Notes under the pieces: generated by a model
Database searches by the model: none
Seen by the model: only the letters and a program-made list of their open reading frames with translations
Told to the model about the DNA's origin: nothing
NCBI GenBank assembly: GCA_014843695.1
Contig: CM026390.1
Span: forward strand, 20,809,236-20,873,235
Reading direction: 5' to 3'
DNA length: 64,000 bases
From: Archivesica marissinica
Taxonomy: Eukaryota; Mollusca; Bivalvia; Venerida; Vesicomyidae
Position numbers and translations under genes: made by a program
Shown here: positions 19,862 through 34,800 of the stretch, piece after piece
Layout: each line of letters opens with the position of its first letter
Numbering within the stretch: the first letter of the stretch is position 1

Positions 19862-22800
19862 AGCTGTATCGGGATGTATCAGGCTGTATCGGGCTGCATA
19901 GGGATGCATAGGGATGCATGGGGCTGTATCGGGATGCATCGGACTGTATCAGGGAAGTATCTGGCTGTATCAGGGCTGTATCATGATGTATCAGGATGTA
20001 TCGGGCTGTATCAGGGATGTATCAGGGATGTATCAGGGCTGTATCAGGGATGTATCAGGATGTATCAGGGTGTATCAGGGATGTATCAGGATGTATCAGG
20101 GATGTATCAGGATGTATCAGGGATGTATCAGGATGTATCAGGGATGTATCAGGGATGGATCGGGCTGTATCAGGGATGTATCGGGGCTGTATCAGGGATG
20201 GATAGGGATGTATCAGGGATGGATCGAGCTGTATCAGAGATGTATTGGGCTGTATCAGGGATGTATTGTGGCTGTATCGTGATGTATCGGGCTGTAGCGG
20301 ACTGTATCGGGCTGTATCGGGTATGTATCGGGCTGTATCAGGGCTGTATCGGGATGTATCGGGACTGTATCGGGCTGTATCGGGTATGTATTGGGCGGTA
20401 TCAGGGCTGTATCGGGATGTATAATGATGCATTGGACTGTATCGGGCTGTATCAGACTGTATCAGGCTGTATTGGGATGTATCATGATGCATTGGACTGT
20501 ATCGGACTGTATCGGGCTGTATCGGACTGTATCAGGGCTGTATCGGGATGTATCATGCTGTATCGGGCTGTATCAGGTCTGTATCAGGATGTATCAGGCT
20601 GTATCGGGCTGTATCGTGATGTATCGGGATATATTGGGCTGTATCAGGGATGTATCGGGCTGTATCGTGATGTATCGGGATATATCGGGATATATCGGGC
20701 TGTATCAGGGATGTATCGGGACTGTATCGTGATGTATCGGGATATATCGGGCTGTATCAGGGATCTATCGGGGCTGTATCGGGATATATCGGGGCTGTAT
20801 CGGGATATATTGGGCTGTATCGTGATGTATCGGGATATATCGGGCTGTATCAGGGCTGTATCGGGATATATCGGGCCGTATCAGGCTATATCGTGATGTA
20901 TCGGGATATATCGGGCTGTATCGGGCTGTATCGTGATGTATCGGGATATATCGGGCTGTATCGGGCTGTATCGTGATGTATCGGGATATATCGGGCTGTA
21001 TCAGGGCTGTATCGGGCTGTATCGTGATGTATCGGGATATATCGGGCTGTATCAGGGCTGTATCGGGATGTATCGGGATATATCGGGCTGTATCGGGATG
21101 TATCAGGGCTGTATCGGGATGTATCAGGGCTGTATTGGGGATGTATCAGGACTGTATTGGGATGTATCAGGGCTGTATCGGGATGTATCAGGGCTGTATC
21201 GGGATGTATCAGGGCTGTATTGGGGATGTATCAGGACTGTATTGTGATGTATCAGGGCTGTATCGGGATGTATCAGGGCTGTATCGGGATGTATCAGGGC
21301 TGTATTGGGATGTATCAGGGCTGTATCGGGATGTATCAGGGCTGTATCGGGATGTATCAGGGCTGTATCAGGGATGTATCGGGATGTATCAGGGCTGTAT
21401 CGGGCTGTATCGGGCTGTATCAGGGCTGTATCGGGATGTATCGGGCTGTATCGGGCTGTATCGTGATGTATCAGGATGTATCGGGTTGTATCAGGATGTA
21501 TCGGGCTGTATCGGGCTGTATCGTGTTGCATCGGGCTGTATCGTGATGTATCGTGATGTATCGTGATGTATCGTGATGTATCACGATGTATCGTGATGTA
21601 TCGGGATGTATCGGGCTGTATCGGGCTGTATCAGGGATGTATCGGGCTGTATCGGGATTATCAGGGATGTATTTGGCTGTATCGGGCTGTATCAGGATGT
21701 ATCGGGAATCTATCGTGATGTATTGGGCTGTATCATGATGCATCAGACTGTATCATGATGAATCGGGATGTATCATGATGTATCATGATGTATCAGGGAT
21801 GGATCGGGCTGTATCGGGTATGTATCGGGCTGTATCAGGGCTGTATCTGGATGTATCGGGCGGTATCAGGGCTGTATCGGGCTGTATCGGGATGTATCAT
21901 GATGCATTGGACTGTATCGGGCTGTATCAGACTGTATCGGGCTGTATCGGGATGTATCATGATGCATTGGACTGTATCGGGCTGTATCGGACTGTATCAG
22001 GGCTGTATCGGGATATATCGGGCTGTATCGGACTGTATCAGGGCTGTATCGGGCTGTATCGGGCTGTATCGGGCTGTATCGGGATGTATCGGGCTGTATC
22101 GGGATGTATCGGGCGGTATCAGGGCTGTATCGGGAGCTGTATCGTGATGTATCGGGCTGTATCAGGGGCTGTATCGTGATGTATCGGGCTGTATCGGGCT
22201 GTATCGGGGGCTGTATCGGACTGTATCAGCGATGGATTGGGCTGTATCGGGGCTGTATCAGGATTATCGGGATGTATCAGGGATTTATCAGTGATGCATC
22301 GGGGATGTATCGGGATGTATCACGGATGTATCGGGCTGTATCGGAATTATCAGGGATGTATTGGGCTGTATCAGGGATATACAGGGATGTATCGGGCTGT
22401 ATCAGTGATGTATCAGGATGTATCGGGTTGTATCGGGATGTATCAGGATGTATCGGGCTGTATCGGGCTGTATCAGGCTGTATCGGGATGTATCGTGATG
22501 TATCGGGCTGTATCAGGATGTATCGGGATGTATCGGGCTGTATCGGGATGTATCAGGATGTATCGGGGATCTATCGGGATGTATCGGGATGTATCAGGGC
22601 TGTATCAGGATGTATCAGGCTGTATCGGGCTGTATCGTGATGTATCGGGATATATTGGGCTGTATCAGGGATGTATCGGGCTGTATCGTGATGTATCGGG
22701 ATATATCGGGCTGTATCAGGGATGTATCGGGCTGTATCGTGATGTATCGGGATATATCGGGCTGTATCAGGGATCTATCAGGGCTGTATCGGGATATATC

Positions 22801-25800
22801 GGGCTGTATCGGGATGTATCTGGATGTATCGGGATATATCGGGCTGTATCAGGCTGTATCGGGATGTATCGGGATGTATCGGGATATATCGGGCTGTATC
22901 GGGCTGTATCGTGATGTATCGGGATATATCGGGCTGTATCAGGGCTGTATCGGGATGTATCTGGATGTATCGGGATGTATCAGGGATGTATCAGGCTGTA
23001 TCGGGATGTATCAGGGCTGTATCAGGATGTATCGGGATATATCAGACTGTATCAGGGCTGTATCGGGATGTATCAGGGCTGTATCGGGCTGTATCGGGAT
23101 GTATCGGGCTGTATCGTGATGTATCGGGATGTATCGGGATATAACGGGCTGTATCAGGGATGTATCAGGGCTGTATCGGGATGTATTGTGATGTATCTGG
23201 ATATATCAGGATGTATCGGGCTGTATCAGGGATGTATCGTGATGTATCGGGCTGTATCGTGATGTATCGGGATATAACGGGCTGCATCAGGGCTATATCG
23301 GGATATATCGGGATGCATCAGGGCTGTATCGGGATATATCGGGCTGTATCAGGGCTGTATCGGGCTGTATCGTGATGTATCGGGCTGTATCGTGATGTAT
23401 CGGGATGTATCGGGATATAACGGGCTGCATCAGGGATGTATCAGGGCTGTATCGGGATGTATTGTGATGTATCTGGATATATCAGGATGTATCGGGCTGT
23501 ATCAGGGATGTATCGTGATGTATCGGGCTGTATCGTGATGTATCGGGATATAACGGGCTGCATCAGGGCTATATCGGGATATATCGGGATGCATCAGGGC
23601 TGTATCGGGATATATCGGGCTGTATCAGGGCTGTATCGGGCTGTATCGTGATGTATCGGGCTGTATCGTGATGTATCGGGATGTATCGGGATATAACGGG
23701 CTGCATCAGGGATGTATCAGGGCTGTATCGGGATGTATTGTGATGTATCTGGATATATCAGGATGTATCGGGCTGTATCGTGATGTATCGGGATATATCG
23801 GGCTGTATCAGGGCTGTATCGGGATGTATCGGGATATATCGGGCTGTATCAGGATGTATCGGGATGTATCGGGATATATCGGGCTGTATCAGGGCTTTAT
23901 CGGGCTGTATCATGATGTATCGGGCTGTATCAGGGCTGTATCGGGCTGTATCGTGATGTATCAGGATATATCAGGATGTATCGGGCTGCATCGGGCTGTA
24001 TCGTGATGTATCAGGATGTATCGGGCTGCATCGGGCTGTATCGTGATGAATCAGGATATATCAGGATGTATCGGGCTGTATCAGGATATATCGGGCTGTA
24101 TCAGGGCTGTATCATGATGTATCGGGCTGTATCGTGATGTATCATGATGTATCGGGCTGTTTCGTGATGTATCAGGCTGTATCGGGCTGTATCGGGCTGT
24201 ATCGTGATGTATCGTGATATATCGGGATGTATCGGGCTGTAGCGGGATTATCAGGGATGTATTTGGCTGTATCATGCTGTATCAGGATGCATCGGGAATC
24301 TATCGTGATGTATCGGGCTGTATCAGGATGTATCAGGATGTATCAGGGATGGATCGGGATGGATCGGGATGTATCGGAATGTATCAGGCTGTATCTGGAT
24401 GTATCTGGATGTATCAGGCTGTATCAGGGATGTATCAGGGATGGATCGGGATGTATCAGGCTGTATCAGGGATGGATCGGGATGTATCAGACTGTATCGT
24501 GATGTATCGGGCCGTATCGGGTATGTATCGCGGATGTATCAGGATGTATCAGGGATGTATCGGACCCTATCATGATGTATCAGGGCTGTATCGGGATGTA
24601 TCATGATGCATCAGACTGTATCGGGATGTATCGGACCCTATCATGATGTATTAGGCGGTATCGGAATGTATCATGATGCATCAGACTGTATCGGACCCTA
24701 TCATGATGTATCAGGGCTGTATCGGGATGTATCATGATGCATCAGACTGTATAGTGATGTATCGGGCGGTATCGGAATGTATCGTGATGTATCGGGATGT
24801 ATCATGATGTATCATGATGTATCGTGATGTATCAGGATGTATCGGGCGGTATCGGAATGTATCGTGATATATCGGTCTGTATCAGGGATGTATCGGGATT
24901 ATCAGGGATGTATTTGGCTGTATCGGGCTGTATCAGGATGTATCAGGAATCTATCGTGATGTATCGGGCTGTATCAGGGATGTATCAGGGATGTATCAGG
25001 ATGTATCATGGCTGTATCAGGATGTATCAGGGATGTATCGGGCTGTATCAGGATGTATCAGGGCTGTATCAGGATGTATCAGGATGTATCAGGGCTGTAT
25101 TAGGGCTGTATCAGGGCTGTATCAGGATGTATCAGGGCTGTATCAGGATGTATCAGGGCTGTATCAGGATGTATCAGGGCTGTATCAGGGCTGTATCAGG
25201 ATGTATCTGGGCTGTATCAGGGATGTATCAGGATGTATCAGGGATGGATCGGGATGTATCAGACTGTATCGGGCTGTATTCGATTGTATCAGGCTGTATC
25301 GGGGATGTATCAGGGATGCATCGAGATGTATCATGGATGTATCGGGGTGTATCAGGGGTGTATCAGGGATGTATCGGGGATGTATCGGAATGTAGCGGGC
25401 GGTATCGGAATGTATCATGATGCATCAGACTGTATCAGGCTGTATCAGGGCTGTATCGGGCTGTATCGGGTATGTATCTGGGTGTATCAGGGAGGTATCG
25501 GGGCTGTATGAGGATGTATCATGATGCATCAGGGCTGTATCGGGATGTATCGGGCTGTATCTGGTATGTATCGGGCGGTATCTGGATGAATCAGGCTGTA
25601 TCTGGATGTATCAGGGCTGTATCTGGATGTATCGGGCTGTATCGGGTATGTATCGGGCGGTATCGGGATGAATCAGGCTGTATCTGGATGTATCAGGGCT
25701 GTATCTGGATGTATCAGGGCTGTATCTGGATGTATCATGATGTAGCATGGTTGTATCGGGGATGTATCAGGGCTGTATCAGGATGTATCATGGTTGTATC

Positions 25801-28800
25801 AGGGCTGTATCAGGATGTATCAGGGCTGTATTAGGATGTATCAGGGCTGTATCAGGACTGTATTATGATGTATCAAGGCTATATCGGGATGTATCAGGGA
25901 TGTATCAGGGATGTATCGGGATGTATCAGGCTGTATCGGGATGTATCGGGGATGTATCAGGGATGTATCAGGGCTGTATCGGGATGTATCAGGGCTGTAT
26001 CGGGATGTATCAGTGATGTATCAGGGATGTATCAGGGCTGTATCGGGAATGTATCAGGCTGTATCGGGATGTATCAGGCTGTATCGGGGATGTATCAGGC
26101 TGTATTGGGATGTATCAGGCTGTATCGGGCTGTATCAGGCTGTATCGGGATGTATCAGGGCTGTATCAGGCTGTATCGGGATGTATCAGGCTGTATCGGG
26201 ATGTATCAGTGATGTATTAGAGATGTATCGAGATGTATAAGGGCTGTATCGGGATGCATCAGGAGTGTATTGGGATGTATCAGGGCTGTATCGGGATGTA
26301 TCGGGGTTGTATCGGGATGTATCAGGGCTGTATCGGGATGTATCAGGGCTGTATCGGGATGTATCAGGGCTGTATCATGATGTATCGGGGCTGTATCGGG
26401 ATGTATCAGGCTGTATCGTGATGTATCAGGCTGTATCGGGGATGTATCAGGCTGTATCGGGATGTATCAGGCTGTATCGGGCTATATCAGGCTGTATCGG
26501 GATGTATTAGGGCTGTATCAGGCTGTATCGGGATGTATCAGGCTGTATTGGGATGTATCAGGGATGTATCGGGGCTGTATCGGGATGTATCAGGCTGTAT
26601 CGGGATGTATCAGGGATGTCTCGGGATGTATCGGGCTGCATCAGGGATGTATCAGGATGTATCAGGGATGTATCGGGCTGCATCGGGCTGTATTGGGGGC
26701 TGTATCGTGATGTATCGGGCTGTACCGGGGGCTGTATCGGGATGTATCATGATGCATCGAGCTGTATCGGGCTGTATCAGGGCTGTATCGTGATGTATCG
26801 GGGCTGTATCGTGATATATCATGATGCATCGGGCTGTATCGGGTATGTATCGTGATGTATCGGGCTGTATCAGGGCTGTACCTGGATGTATCATGATGCC
26901 TCGGACTGTATCGTGATGTATTGGGCTGTATCGTGCTGTAGCAGACTGTATCGGGCTATATCGGGGCTGTATCGGGATGTATCATGATGCATCAGGCTGT
27001 ATCGTGATATAGTTGGCTGCATCGGGCTGTATCAGGCTGTATCAGGATGTATCGGGATGTATCGGGCTGTATCGGGATGTATCGGGATATATCAGGCTGT
27101 ATCAGGCTGTATCGGGATGTATCAGGGATGTATTGGGCTGTATCGGGCTGTATCGGGATGTATCAGGCTGTATCAGGCTGTATCGTGATGTATCAGGCTG
27201 TATCAGGCTGTATCGTGATGTATCAGGCTGTATCAGGCTGTATCGTGATGTATCAGGATGTATCGGGATGTATCAGGATGTATCAGGGCTGTATCGGGAT
27301 GTATCAGGGCTGTATCAGGCTGTATCGTGATGTATCGTGATGTATCAGGATGTATCAGGATGTATCAGGCTGTATCAGGCTGTATCGTGATGTATCGTGA
27401 TGTATCAGGATGTATCAGGATGTATCGGGATGTATTGGGATGTATCAGGATGTATCAGGGCTGTATCGGGATGTATCAGGGCTGTATCGGGCTGTATCAG
27501 GATGTATCAGGGCTGTATCGGGGCTGTATCGGGGATGTATCAGGGCTGTATCGGGGATGTATCAGGACTGTATTATGATGTATCGGGATGTATCGGGATG
27601 TATCAGGGCTGTATCGTGATGTATCGTGATGTATCGGGATGTATCGGGCTGTATCAGGATTATCAGGGATGTATCGGGCTGTAACGTGATGTATCATGAT
27701 ATATCGGGAATCTATCGTGATGTATCGGGCTGTATCAGGGCTGTATCAGGGCTGTATCAGGATGTATCACGATATATCGGGCTGTATCGGGATATATTGG
27801 GCTGTATCAGGGATGTATCGGGCTGTATCGGGCTGTATCGTGATGTATCGGGCTGTATCAGGGCTGTATCAGGGATATATCAGGGCTGTATCGTGATGTA
27901 TCGGGATATATCGGGCTGTATCTGGATGTATCTGGATGTATCTGGATGTATCGGGATATATCGGGCTGTATCAGGGCTGTATCGGGATGTATCGGGATGT
28001 ATCGGGATATATCGGGCTGTATCAGGGCTGTATCGGGATGTATCTGGATGTATTAGGATGTATCAGGCTGTATCGGGATGTATCAGGGATGTATCGTGAT
28101 GTATCAGGGCTGTATCGGGCTGTATCGGGCTGTATCGGGCTGTATCAGGGCTGTATCGGGATGTATCGGGATGTATCAGGGATGTATCAGGGATGTATCA
28201 GGGATGTATCGGGGCTGTATCAGGGCTGTATCGGGCTGTATCAGGGCTGTATCTGGATGTATCGGGATATATCAGGCTGTATCGGGCTGTATCGGGCTGT
28301 ATCGGGCTGTATCGGGCTGTATCGGGCTGTATCGGGCTGTATCGGGGATGTATCAGGGATATATCAGGCTGTATCGGGATGTATCAGGGCTGTATCAGGG
28401 CTGTATCGGGATGTATCAGGGCTGTATCGGGATATATCGGGCTGTATCAGGGCTGTATCGTGATGTATCGTGATGTATCGGGTTGCATCGGGCTGTATCG
28501 TGATGAATCAGGATATATCAGGATGTATCGGGCTGTATCAGGATATATCGGGCTGTATCAGGGCTGTATCATGATGTATCGGGCTGTATCGTGATGTATC
28601 ATGATGTATCGGGCTGTATCGTGATGTATCAGGATGTATCAGGCTGTATCGGGCTGTATCGTGATGTATCGGGATATATCGGGCTGTATCAGGGATGTAT
28701 CGGGCTGTAGCGGGATTATCAGGGATGTATTTGGCTGTATCGGGCTGTATCAGGATGTATCAGGAATCTATCGTGATGTATCGGGCTGTATCAGGATGTA

Positions 28801-31800
28801 TCAGGGATGTATCAGGATGTATCATGGCTGTATCAGGATGTATCAGGGATGTATCAGGGCTGTATCAGGATGTATCAGGGCTGTATCAGGATGTATCAGG
28901 GCTGTATCAGGATGTATCAGGGCTGTATCAGGATGTATCAGGGATGTATCAGGCTGTATCAGGGATGTATCAGGGATGGATCGGGATGTATCAGGCTGTA
29001 TCAGGGATGGACCGGGATGTATCAGACTGTATCGTGATGTATCGGGCCGTATCGGGTATGTATCGCGGATGTATCAGGATGTATCAGGGATGTATCGGAC
29101 CCTATCATGATGTATCAGGGCTGTATCGGGATGTATCATGATGCATCAGACTGTATCGGGCTGTATCGGACCCTATCATGATGTATCAGGGCTGTATCGG
29201 GATGTATCATGATGCATCAGACTGTATCGGGATGTATCGGACCCTATGATGATGTATTAGGCGGTATCGGAATGTATCATGATGCATCAGACTGTATCGG
29301 ACCCTATCATGATGTATCAGGGCTGTATCGGGATGTATCATGATGCATCAGACTGTATAGTGATGTATCGGGCGGTATCGGAATGTATCGTGATGTATCG
29401 GGATGTATCATGATGTATCATGATGTATCGTGATGTATCAGGATGTATCGGGCGGTATCGGAATGTATCGTGATATATCGGTCTGTATCAGGGATGTATC
29501 GGGATTATCAGGGATGTATTTGGCTGTATCGGGCTGTATCAGGATGTATCGGGATGTATCAGGATGTATCGGGATGTATCGGGCTGTATCGGGATGTATC
29601 AGGGATGTATCAGGGATGTATCAGGATGTATCATGGCTGTATCAGGGCTGTATCTGTATGTATCGGGATATATCGGGCTGTATCGGGCTGTATCGGGGAT
29701 GTATCAGGGATATATCAGGCTGTATCGGGATGTATCAGGGCTGTATCAGGGCTGTATCGGGATGTATCAGGGCTGTATCGGGATATATCGGGCTGTATCA
29801 GGGCTGTATCGTGATGTATCGGGTTGCATCGGGCTGTATCGTGATGAATCAGGATATATCAGGATGTATCGGGCTGTATCAGGATATATCGGGCTGTATC
29901 AGGGCTGTATCATGATGTATCGGGCTGTATCGTGATGTATCATGATGTATCGAGCTGTATCGTGATGTATCAGGATGTATCAGCTGTATCGTGATGTATC
30001 GGGATATATCGGGCTGTATCAGGGATGTATCGGGCTGTAGCGGGATTATCAGGGATGTATTTGGCTGTATCGGGCTGTATCAGGATGTATCAGGAATCTA
30101 TCGTGATGTATCGGGCTGTATCGGGATGTATCAGGGATGTATCAGGATGTATCATGGCTGTATCAGGATGTATCAGGGATGTATCAGGGCTGTATCAGGA
30201 TGTATCAGGGCTGTATCAGGATGTATCAGGCTGTATCGGGATGTATCAGGCTGTATCGGGGATGTATCAGGCTGTATTGGGATGTATCAGGCTGTATCGG
30301 GCTGTATCAAGCTGTATCGGGATGTATCAGGCTGTATCGGGATGTATCAGGCTGTATCGGGATGTATCAGTGATGTATTAGAGATGTATCGAGATGTATA
30401 AGGGCTGTATCGGGATGCATCAGGAGTGTATTGGGATGTATCAGGGCTGTATCGGGATGTATCGGGATGTATCAGGGCTGTATCGGGATGTATCAGGGCT
30501 GTATCGGGATGTATCAGGGCTGTATCATGATGTATCGGGGCTGTATCGGGATGTATCAGGCTGTATCGTGATGTATCAGGCTGTATCGGGGATGTATCAG
30601 GCTGTATCGGGATGTATCAGGCTGTATCGGGCTATATCAGGCTGTATCGGGATGTATCAGGGATGTATCAGGGCTGTATCAGGCTGTATCGGGATGTATC
30701 AGGCTGTATTGGGATGTATCAGGGATGTATCGGGGCTGTATCGGGATGTATCAGGCTGTATCGGGATGTATCAGGGATGTCTCGGGATGTATCGGGCTGC
30801 ATCAGGGATGTATCAGGATGTATCAGGGATGTATCGGGCTGCATCGGGCTGTATTGGGGGCTGTATCGTGATGTATCGGGCTGTATCGGGATGTATCAGG
30901 GCTGTATCGTGATGTATCGGGTCTGTATCGTGATATATCATGATGCATCGGGCTGTATCGGGTATGTATCGTGATGTATCGGGCTGTATCAGGGCTGTAC
31001 CTGGACGTATCATGATGCCTCGGACTGTATCGTGATGTATTGGGCTGTATCGTGCTGTAGCAGACTGTATCGGGCTATATCGGGGCTGTATCGGGATGTA
31101 TCATGATGCATCAGGCTGTATCGTGATATAGTTGGCTGCATCGGGCTGTATCAGGCTGTATCGGGATGTATCAGGATGTATCGGGATGTATCGGGCTGTA
31201 TCGGGATGTATCGGGATATATCAGGCTGTATCAGGCTGTATCGTGATGTATCAGGATGTATCAGGATGTATCGGGATGTATCGGGATGTATCAGGATGTA
31301 TCGGGATGTATCGGGCTGTATCGGGATGTATCGGGATATATCAGGCTGTATCAGGCTGTATCGTGATGTATCGTGATGTATCAGGATGTATCAGGATGTA
31401 TCGGGATGTATCGGGATGTATCAGGATGTATCGGGATGTATCAGGGCTGTATCGGGCTGTATCAGGATGTATCAGGGCTGTATCGGGGCTGTATCGGGGA
31501 TGTATCAGGGCTGTATCGGGGATGTATCAGGACTGTATTATGATGTATCGGGATGTATCAGGGCTGTATCGTGATGTATCGTGATGTATCGGGCTGTATC
31601 AGGATTATCAGGGATGTATCGGGCTGTAACGTGATGTATCAGGATATATCGGGAATCTATCGTGATGTATCGGGCTGTATCAGGGCTGTATCAGGGCTGT
31701 ATCAGGATGTATCGGGATATATCGGGCTGTATCGTGATGTATCGGGATATATTGGGCTGTATCAGGGATGTATCGGGCTGTATCGGGCTGTATCGTGATG

Positions 31801-34800
31801 TATCGGGATATATCGGGCTGTATCAGGGCTGTATCAGGGCTGTATCAGGGATATATCAGGGCTGTATCGTGATGTATCGGGCTGTATCAGGGCTGTATCA
31901 GGGATATATCAGGGCTGTATCTGGATGTATCGGGATATATCGGGCTGTATCAGGGCTGTATCGGGATGTATCGGGATGTATCGGGATGTATCGGGATGTA
32001 TCGGGATATATCGGGCTGTATCAGGGCTGTATCGGGATGTATCTGGATGTATCGGGATGTATCAGGATGTATCAGGCTGTATCGGGATGTATCAGGGATG
32101 TATCGTGATGTATCAGGGCTGTATCGGGCTGTATCGGGCTGTATCAGGGCTGTATCGGGATGTATCAGGGCTGTATCGGGCTGTATCAGGATGTATCAGG
32201 GCTGTATCGGGGATGTATCGGGGATGTATCAGGGCTGTATCGGGGATGTATCGGGGATGTATCAGGGCTGTATCGGGGATGTATCAGGACTGTATTATGA
32301 TGTATCGGGATGTATCGGGATGTATCAGGGCTGTATCGTGATGTATCGTGATGTATCGGGATGTATCGGGCTGTATCAGGATTATCAGGGATGTATCGGG
32401 CTGTAACGTGATGTATCAGGATATATCGTGATGTATCGGGCTGTATCAGGGCTGTATCAGGATGTATCACGATATATCGGGCTGTATCGTGATGTATCGG
32501 GATATATTGGGCTGTATCAGGGATGTATCGGGATGTATCGGGATATATCGGGCTGTATCAGGGCTGTATCAGGGATATATCAGGGCTGTATCGTGATGTA
32601 TCGGGATATATCGGGCTGTATCTGGATGTATCTGGATGTATCGGGATATATCGGGCTGTATCAGGGCTGTATCGGGATGTATCGGGATGTATCGGGATAT
32701 ATCGGGCTGTATCAGGGCTGTATCGGGATGTATCTGGATGTATCGGGATGTATCAGGATGTATCAGGCTGTATCGGGATGTATCAGGGATGTATCGTGAT
32801 GTATCAGGGCTGTATCGGGCTGTATCAGGGCTGTATCGGGATGTATCAGGGATGTATCAGGGATGTATCGGGGCTGTATCGGGCTGTATCAGGGCTGTAT
32901 CTGTATGTATCGGGATATATCGGGCTGTATCGGGCTGTATCGGGGATGTATCAGGGATATATCAGGCTGTATCGGGATGTATCAGGGCTGTATCAGGATG
33001 TATCAGGGATGTATCAGGATGTATCAGGGATGTATCAGGGATGTATCGGGATGCATCAGACTGTATCGGGCTGTATTCGATTGTATCAGGCTGTATCGAG
33101 GATGTATCAGGGATGTATCGGGATGTATCATGGATGTATCGGGATGTATCGGGGTGTATCAGGGATGTATCGGGGATGTATCGGAATGTATCGGGCTGTA
33201 TCGGAATGTATCATGATGCATCAGACTGTATCAGGCTGTATCTGGATGTATCAGGGCTGTATCGGGCTGTATCGGGTATGTATCTGGGTGTATCAGGGGT
33301 ATCGGGGCTGTATCGGGATGTATCATGATGCATCAGGCTGTATCGGATGTATCGGGCTGTATCGGGATGTATCGGGCTGTATCGGGTATGTATCGGGCAG
33401 TATCGGGATGAATCAGGCTGTATCTGGATGTATCAGGGCTGTATCTGGATGGATCAGGGCTGTATCGGGATGTATCATGATGCATCACACTGTATCGAGC
33501 TGAATCGGGATGTATCGGGATGTATCGGGCGGTATCAGGACTGTATCATGATGTATCAGGGCTGTATTGGTATGTATCATGATGTATCGGGCTGTATCGG
33601 GGGCTGGATCGGGCTGTACCAGGGTTGTATCGTGATGTATCGGGTTGTATCGGGATGTATCAGGCTGTATCGGGATGTATCAGGCTGTATCGGGATGTAT
33701 CAGGGCTGTATCATGATGTATCGGGGCTGTATCGGGATGTATCAGGCTGTATCGTGATGTATCAGGCTGTATCGGGGATGTATCAGGCTGTATCGGGATG
33801 TATCAGGCTGTATCGGGCTATATCAGGCTGTATCGGGATGTATCAGGGATGTATCAGGGCTGTATCAGGCTGTATCGGGATGTATCAGGCTGTATTGGGA
33901 TGTATCAGGGATGTATCGGGGCTGTATCGGGATGTATCAGGCTGTATCGGGATGTATCAGGGATGTCTCGGGATGTATCGGGCTGCATCAGGGATGTATC
34001 AGGATGTATCAGGGATGTATCGGGCTGCATCGGGCTGTATTGGGGGCTGTATCGTGATGTATCGGGCTGTATCGGGATGTATCATGATGCATCGAGCTGT
34101 ATCGGGCTGTATCAGGGCTGTATCAGGGCTGTATCGTGATGTATCGGGGCTGTATCGTGATATATCATGATGCATCGGGCTGTATCGGGTATGTATCGTG
34201 ATGTATCGGGCTGTATCAGGGCTGTACCTGGACGTATCATGATGCCTCGGACTGTATCGTGATGTATTGGGCTGTATCGTGCTGTAGCAGACTGTATCGG
34301 GCTATATCGGGGCTGTATCGGGATGTATCATGATGCATCAGGCTGTATCGTGATATAGTTGGCTGCATCGGGCTGTATCAGGCTGTATCGGGATGTATCA
34401 GGATGTATCGGGATGTATCGGGCTGTATCGGGATGTATCGGGATATATCAGGCTGTATCAGGCTGTATCGGGATGTATCAGGGATGTATTGGGCTGTATC
34501 GGGCTGTATCAGGCTGTATCGGGATGTATCAGGGATGTATGGGTGTATCAGGTGTATCGGGTGTATCGGGATTATCAGGGTGTATGGGCTGTATCGGGAT
34601 GTATCAGGCTGTATCAGGCTGTATCGGGATGTATCAGGCTGTATCAGGCTGTATCGTGATGTATCAGGCTGTATCAGGCTGTATCGTGATGTATCAGGCT
34701 GTATCAGGCTGTATCAGGCTGTATCGTGATGTATCAGGATGTATCAGGATGTATCGGGATGTATCGGGATGTATCAGGATGTATCAGGGCTGTATCGGGA

